DNA from: Treponema sp.
Lineage (GTDB): Bacteria > Spirochaetota > Spirochaetia > Treponematales > Treponemataceae
DNA length: 39,017 nucleotides
Reading direction: 5' to 3'
NCBI GenBank assembly: GCA_016283615.1
Contig: JAEENG010000133.1
Location: 1 to 39,017 of the forward strand
A program made the translations under genes and the position numbers. The notes below the pieces were generated by a model, which had not been told where the DNA came from, did no database searches, and saw only the letters and a program-made list of their open reading frames with translations. Shown here in pieces: positions 33,621 to 39,017 of the stretch; positions within the stretch are counted from its first letter, which is position 1; each line of letters opens with the position of its first letter.

Positions 33621-36600
33621 ATGAAATTTGACTCTCGACGTTTAATTTTCTCTTTTATTTTTGGAATTTCTCTTAGTTTTGCTTTTCTTTTTACGGCATG
33701 TAAAGAAAATGTCGGTTTGGGAGAATCTGTAGATACAGAAAGTCCTACTCTTTCCATTACATATCCGCCATCGGCAGCTCAGATCCGCGGAACCTTTGTA
33801 TTTGCCGGAACCTGCAGCGATGATAAGTATGTTGAATCCGTAAAACTTACAATAAAAAATACGACAACAAAAGAAACTTTTACCGCAAATTCGGTTGAAC
33901 TCAGCGAAGACAAAAAGAGCTGGTCTGTAAACGTCAACAATTATGACGCTACAAATGCTTCTTATTACAACGGCTGGCAGCTTCCTGACGGAAAATACGA
34001 ACTCAGTGTTGTTGCATACGATAACGCAGGTCACTCATCTGACTCTTCTTCACGCCAGTTTGAAATCGATAACACAGCGCCTGTATTTATTTTGACAGGT
34101 CCTGGAAGTACAACAACTCCAAAAGCATACGGTTCATCATTCTCTGTTGCCGGTACAATTGCCGACGAACACTCAATTTCGTCAATGGCCGTAACAATTT
34201 ATGACAGCGAAAAGAACGTCCTCGCAAGCACAGATACAACTCCGTATACAATTCAAAACGTTTCTACTGCCGGCGGTACAAATGTCACAGTCCTCCGCAT
34301 GAATGCTTCCAACGGCAGATACGAATCTATTTACGGACAGAGTTCTGGAACCGTAAATTTTTACTGTACAGTTTATCTTGAAGACAATACTCACACATAC
34401 ACAACTCCTGTTTATACAACAAATTACACAGATGAAAATACTTCTGCAGGCAATAAAACTTCTGCTTTCTTCCTGAACGACGATATTTACAACAGCCTCC
34501 TGAGTTCAAACGGTTACGGACTTTCTGCATCTGACCTGATGACAATCCTCAACGGAAACTATGCGGCAAGCGATGATTCTTCTGCCCGTGCAGTTGCAAT
34601 CGGAAACGGAAGCCTCACAAGAGAAGAACTTTCTCAGGTAAAAACCCTCCTGTCAGAAAAATTTGTTGATACAAAAGATTATTATCTTGCATTCTCACTC
34701 AACCCGGAAGTTAATCCTTCTTATACAGTTGCCGGAATGGTTTTGAGCACAGCTCCGACTGCAACAAGCGGTTCAAAGGCCACAATTGTCTGCAAGGCAG
34801 GTCTTGACCAGACAACATTCCTTCCAAACACATTGAAGGCATATATCAAGAAATTTACAAAGGTAATTCCTTCTGCTTCTGATTACGAGAGTTTTATTTT
34901 AAATCCGGCTGAAGATGCAGATGCTGTTCTTGTAGCGTCAAATGCTGATTCAACTGAGTCTTCTGTAGAGTCATACAACTGGACCATTGTCCTTCCTGAA
35001 CTTTCGGCTGACTATTACTACGTAATCGGTCTTTCGGGCCAGGATATGGACGGCAACGAATTCAGAAGTGACGGCGTATTCGGCTTTAAGGGAGCCCTCT
35101 CCGGAACTCCGCCTGTCGTAACAATTACAAAACCAAGTCTCACACAGACCGTATTTGCAAATTCTGCGGCAGTTAAGTTTATCGGTTATGCTGATACTAC
35201 AGACGTAGATCTTGAAACACTCGAAATCTCTGTTGCCGTTACAGACCTTGAAAGCGGAAGCCCTCTCGGAAACTTTACCGGCCTCTACGATATGAATTCA
35301 ACTTCGAACACAATCTCTATCGTTCAGGAAACTGACGAAAACGATGATGTTCACAACAAATATACATTCAGCTTTACAGACGGAACCGGCTACGAAAACT
35401 ATGAAGTACTGCAGGACAGCGGAAAACTTTATTCGTATGCGGTTACAATTGTCGCAACTGACACTGTCGGAAACACTGTAACAGAAACAAGAACAATTAA
35501 TGTGGACGCCGCCGCTCCAGTTGTAGAAATCAACACTGTAAGCCCGAGTGTAAGCGGTTCACTTTATGACGACTCCGAAAATACTTTTGTTAACGGTCAG
35601 ATTACAATCGCCGGTAACGTAGTAGAAACGAACCTCTACAACCTCAGCTATACTGTATTCCTGGATGATGTTGCCGTAGATGGTCTTACTGGAATTTCAC
35701 TTCCTACAAACACAACTTCGTTTAAGTTCAATCTCGATACAGCTACCCTGACTGATGGAGCAAAGGTTGATGTCGTTGTAACAGCACGCGACAAGGCTCT
35801 TGCAAGCGTAGATGATCTTTTATCAACTACTTATGACGGAAACAACTCCGGCGAAACTGCAATGTCTTCTGTTCTTGTCGGAAATGATGAATCAAACGGT
35901 TACTACACAATCTGTCAGGATTCTGACAACCCGATTGTAATTCTGGGCAATGCAGACAGTTCAATCAAAACTACTGAAGATATCCAGAATGCGGTTCACG
36001 ATTCAACTGCAGTAAATACAAATATTTTTAACCTTGGAAACTCTTTAAGCGCTACAATCACTGACGACGACGGAATCAACAGCGTTACTGTCGGCTACAG
36101 AACATTGGGTTCAGACGATGATTACACTGAATTAACATCTCGCTACACAGCATCGACTACATCACTGGCATCGGCTCTCCCTGATACCTACGGTGAATAC
36201 GAAATCTGCATTACATCAACCGATAAAAACTACTCGGACGGTGCAGAATACGGAAAACAAATTACAAAATTTGCCGTAGCCCTTGATGACGGCGCTCCAG
36301 CATTCAGTTCCGTGAGCCCGACTGACGGCGGTTATTACAACTCGGCAATCACTGTTACAGGAAACGTAAAAGACGCAAGCGGTAAAATTACGATCCGTGC
36401 CACTGCCAGCGGAGACGGAACAAGTGCGAACTATGCAGCTGACCAGACAACTGAAGCTACAAGCGTTGCACTTTCTGACAGCGTTACAATTCCAGACACT
36501 AGTGGTTCATATGAAGTAAAATACACCGCAACGGATAAATATAATCAATCTGCAACATACACAATTAAATATAATGTAGATAATATTAAGCCTTTGGCAG

Positions 36601-39017
36601 AGCCTGATTTTGGTTCAATAAATCAGTCAGAAGACTCATCGTGGGTTACATCATCATCTTCTTCAATCAATGTTTATGCAAAAGATGTACCTGATTTAGA
36701 AGGAAACGCAAGTGGACTTGCTTCGGTAACTGCAAGGGTTGAATATGTAAATTCGAACAGCGAAAACGTATCTGCAGAAACTTCACTGACTGCAGGCGAT
36801 ATCGTTACGGATAATTCAAGTGAATATAACGGCTACTACACATATACAGGCTCACTCGTTCTTGGACAGGGTGTAAACACAATTACCGTTGTTTCAAAGG
36901 ATAAGGCAGGAAACTCTTCAACTGCTGCCGTACGCTACGTGCAGGTTGACTCAGAACCTCCGGTAATTACACAGCCGTCTGTTCAGGCCGTGATTAAGGC
37001 AGGGGACACTGCACTTACAAACGGACTTTCAATTCCTGTAACTGTAACTGATACAGGAAGCGGCGTGCGCAATGTCTGGATCGATGAAAGTGCGGTAAAC
37101 ACAACTGACACGACCGGCGCAATTGCAAAGGTAACAAGCGGAACAAACAATGATTATACACTTGTTGTACCGGCTGCAAACCTTACAACAGGAACCCACA
37201 AGTTCTATATTCACGCAAATGACGCACTTCAGGCTTCTATTTCCAGCGTAATTGCCGTTGCAATCGATACTGAAGCGCCTGTATTGAGTGTAACCGGTGT
37301 TAAAAACAATACAATCAACAGCGGCGTATACTACTTTAAGGCAGAAAGCGGCTGTTCAATTTTCGGTACAGTAAGCGATACTCCTGCCGGTGTAGAAAAC
37401 GTATACATTAAAGCGGTGGCCGGCGCCGGCGTACCGTCAGTTCCGGCTGATGTAAAAGACACCGAGGCATGGACAGGCTGGGCAACTGCCGACGTTACAA
37501 CAAGCGGTACATGGACATGTGCTCTTTCAAGTTTTGCCGCAACTGATGTAAACCTTACAGTTTATGCTGTAGCCGTAGACTCTTACGGAAACGCAACTGA
37601 TGTTTCTGCAAATACAATCACTATCTTTGCAGACAGTGCCGCTCCGGTAATCTCAGGCCTTGATTCAACTTATCATATCAACGGAACAGCAGAGGCCATC
37701 AGTGCAACAGTTACTGACACTTCATTTGATTCTGCAAGCCTTACACTGGTAAGCAGACCTGCAGGTTTAAGCGATGCGGCACCTTCTGTTACAACATCTG
37801 CCACAACAGGCGGTGCAACCGTAAGCTTTACTCCGATTACTGCCAGTGACAGTTCAAAAGACGGCAAGTGGGTATACAAACTTACCGTAACAGACAAGGC
37901 AGGCAACTCATCTTCTCAGAATGTAACTGTTGTAGTTGATACAACGGCTCCAACTCTTGTAATCAAAAATGCCCAGAATACAGTTTCTGCGGCAAACCGC
38001 CTTGCATCAGATACACTTATCTCAGAAAGCAATGCTTACATTTCAGGACCAAATGCAGGCGTTTATACATACTCATTAAGCGGAACCTGGAACGACTATT
38101 ACGGCAATGACTGTAGTGGTACCGCAAACCTTTATTACACAACACTTTCATCAGCAACAACCGCAACCGCTGTAACAGGTGACGCGGCAACAGGCTGGAA
38201 GATTGTCGACGGTGCAACAGAAAGCGACAGCGGTTCAACAAACTGGAGCTACGAAATTACTGTAACCGAAGGTGTCGGAAAGTATATTGCATTCTACGCA
38301 GTTGATAACTCAGGAAACAAGACAGCCATCCAGTCATTCAGCGGAATTGAATTTGACTTTAGCGCTCCGACAGTAACTCTCACAAGCCCGGCCGAAGTCA
38401 GCGCTTACTACACTACAGTTCCTCAGGCAATGACATTTGAATGCGCTGATACTCATGGAATTTCTTCATTTACTGTAACTGTAAAGAAAGACGGACAGAC
38501 TTACACTGCAACAGATGCATCTGCCGGAATTACAATTACAGCTTCAGGCGATACATATTCAAAAACAGCAGTGGTTTCTCTTGCAAACGACGGAAGTTAT
38601 GAAATCACGGCAAGCGTAACCGATGTTGCAGGCCGTACAACTTCTACATCAACATACAAGACTGTAATTGATACTGTAAAACCTTTGTGGAAGTCAGCAT
38701 GGACAATCAGTTCAACTGACTATACATTTAAGGTTGCAAACAGGGAACACTCTTCTGACAACTGGTATTCGGAAGCTACCCTTAAATTTGAAGGATGCTA
38801 TGCAGAAAGCGGAAGCGGCGTAGACCAGATTTTCTACTGGCTCGTAACTCCTGGAAACAGCGATCCTTTAAGTGCAGATCTTGCTGCATGCACAAATTCA
38901 ACAGGTTCATTGTCAGGAGAAAAGATAGGAACATATTATAAATTCACTCCGAATATTGACGGATTTGAAGCTTCTACAAACGCAAACCGCATCTTCTTTG
39001 TTGCAAAGGACGTTGCA
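33621..39017 (+). CDS. Second giant Ig-like-repeat lipoprotein (3' end missing)
   Basis: The frame is open from ATG (GGAGG 5 bases upstream at 33611-33615) to the window edge: 1799 codons, no stop. The signal peptide ends in the lipobox LFTAC, so the mature chain begins at Cys27. Just after it come the same 20 residues, VGLGESVDTESPTLSITYPP, seen in the gene at 5516. At least ten Ig-like units follow, with linkers such as IDNTAPV (about 34066), VDAAAPV (35503), VDSEPPV (36945), VDTTAPT (37936) and IDTVKPLW (38668). The last, with the following EGCYAESGSGVDQIFYWLVTPG, aligns with FDGCFEETGSGVNQIYAWVTAPG of the other gene. The two are collinear paralogues. It is a likely surface lipoprotein; the ligand is unknown and the C-terminus is not in view. 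Confidence 0.85.
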   Translation, partial: MKFDSRRLIFSFIFGISLSFAFLFTACKENVGLGESVDTESPTLSITYPPSAAQIRGTFVFAGTCSDDKYVESVKLTIKNTTTKETFTANSVELSEDKKSWSVNVNNYDATNASYYNGWQLPDGKYELSVVAYDNAGHSSDSSSRQFEIDNTAPVFILTGPGSTTTPKAYGSSFSVAGTIADEHSISSMAVTIYDSEKNVLASTDTTPYTIQNVSTAGGTNVTVLRMNASNGRYESIYGQSSGTVNFYCTVYLEDNTHTYTTPVYTTNYTDENTSAGNKTSAFFLNDDIYNSLLSSNGYGLSASDLMTILNGNYAASDDSSARAVAIGNGSLTREELSQVKTLLSEKFVDTKDYYLAFSLNPEVNPSYTVAGMVLSTAPTATSGSKATIVCKAGLDQTTFLPNTLKAYIKKFTKVIPSASDYESFILNPAEDADAVLVASNADSTESSVESYNWTIVLPELSADYYYVIGLSGQDMDGNEFRSDGVFGFKGALSGTPPVVTITKPSLTQTVFANSAAVKFIGYADTTDVDLETLEISVAVTDLESGSPLGNFTGLYDMNSTSNTISIVQETDENDDVHNKYTFSFTDGTGYENYEVLQDSGKLYSYAVTIVATDTVGNTVTETRTINVDAAAPVVEINTVSPSVSGSLYDDSENTFVNGQITIAGNVVETNLYNLSYTVFLDDVAVDGLTGISLPTNTTSFKFNLDTATLTDGAKVDVVVTARDKALASVDDLLSTTYDGNNSGETAMSSVLVGNDESNGYYTICQDSDNPIVILGNADSSIKTTEDIQNAVHDSTAVNTNIFNLGNSLSATITDDDGINSVTVGYRTLGSDDDYTELTSRYTASTTSLASALPDTYGEYEICITSTDKNYSDGAEYGKQITKFAVALDDGAPAFSSVSPTDGGYYNSAITVTGNVKDASGKITIRATASGDGTSANYAADQTTEATSVALSDSVTIPDTSGSYEVKYTATDKYNQSATYTIKYNVDNIKPLAEPDFGSINQSEDSSWVTSSSSSINVYAKDVPDLEGNASGLASVTARVEYVNSNSENVSAETSLTAGDIVTDNSSEYNGYYTYTGSLVLGQGVNTITVVSKDKAGNSSTAAVRYVQVDSEPPVITQPSVQAVIKAGDTALTNGLSIPVTVTDTGSGVRNVWIDESAVNTTDTTGAIAKVTSGTNNDYTLVVPAANLTTGTHKFYIHANDALQASISSVIAVAIDTEAPVLSVTGVKNNTINSGVYYFKAESGCSIFGTVSDTPAGVENVYIKAVAGAGVPSVPADVKDTEAWTGWATADVTTSGTWTCALSSFAATDVNLTVYAVAVDSYGNATDVSANTITIFADSAAPVISGLDSTYHINGTAEAISATVTDTSFDSASLTLVSRPAGLSDAAPSVTTSATTGGATVSFTPITASDSSKDGKWVYKLTVTDKAGNSSSQNVTVVVDTTAPTLVIKNAQNTVSAANRLASDTLISESNAYISGPNAGVYTYSLSGTWNDYYGNDCSGTANLYYTTLSSATTATAVTGDAATGWKIVDGATESDSGSTNWSYEITVTEGVGKYIAFYAVDNSGNKTAIQSFSGIEFDFSAPTVTLTSPAEVSAYYTTVPQAMTFECADTHGISSFTVTVKKDGQTYTATDASAGITITASGDTYSKTAVVSLANDGSYEITASVTDVAGRTTSTSTYKTVIDTVKPLWKSAWTISSTDYTFKVANREHSSDNWYSEATLKFEGCYAESGSGVDQIFYWLVTPGNSDPLSADLAACTNSTGSLSGEKIGTYYKFTPNIDGFEASTNANRIFFVAKDVA

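Noticed and set aside
1..39017. CRISPR arrays, tRNA or rRNA genes, phage genes, transposases
   Set aside because: None seen. The many protein repeats in the giant genes are diverged Ig-like units, not regular DNA repeats with spacers.

Overview
The window looks like chromosome from a host-associated spirochaete, most likely a Treponema-type organism. This is inferred from gene content, not from a marker gene: no rRNA or tRNA is visible. Supporting signs are very large Ig-like-repeat lipoproteins, small beta-barrel proteins with a C-terminal Phe, and an efflux operon of the BesC-BesA-BesB type whose adaptor lacks the usual alpha-hairpin.

Layout. (1) 1-17.3 kb: the 3' part of a giant Ig-like-repeat protein that ends in a beta-barrel-like segment, a UUCG-loop terminator, then a complete 3936-residue Ig-repeat lipoprotein with a propeller-like C-terminus. 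(2) 17.3-17.9 kb: a 612-base stretch without a long gene. It holds two strong hairpins, a pair of 32-base direct repeats, and between them a compact locus that reads as a type I toxin-antitoxin system. The toxin is a 31-residue Hol-Tox/BsrG-like peptide on the minus strand, with a likely convergent antisense RNA. (3) 17.9-27.1 kb: an outer-membrane barrel gene divergent from a PilZ/RlmM-like pair; homoserine O-acyltransferase (metA) divergent from an alpha/beta-hydrolase-fold gene; a U32 peptidase-family gene followed by a small barrel protein and a lipoprotein phosphoesterase; and a convergent Rel-family (p)ppGpp enzyme. (4) 27.2-33.5 kb: a tightly coupled plus-strand operon of TolC-like factor, adaptor, RND pump, PG0541-like protein and an RsuA-type pseudouridine synthase. 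(5) 33.6 kb to the end: the 5' part of a second giant Ig-repeat lipoprotein, a clear paralogue of the one at 5.5-17.3 kb.

Working together. The giant lipoproteins and barrel proteins form the cell-surface theme. The efflux operon spans inner membrane to outer membrane, and its PG0541-like member may regulate or accompany the pump. PilZ (c-di-GMP) and Rel ((p)ppGpp) are second-messenger functions.

Most notable observations: the toxin-antitoxin candidate, whose two convergent transcripts are predicted to begin with the same leader; three genes whose -10 box lies exactly 6 nt before ATG, suggesting leaderless mRNAs; a Rel enzyme with an apparently dead hydrolase domain; and a hydrolase-fold protein lacking its expected catalytic Ser and His. 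All function calls come from reading the sequence; no database search was run.
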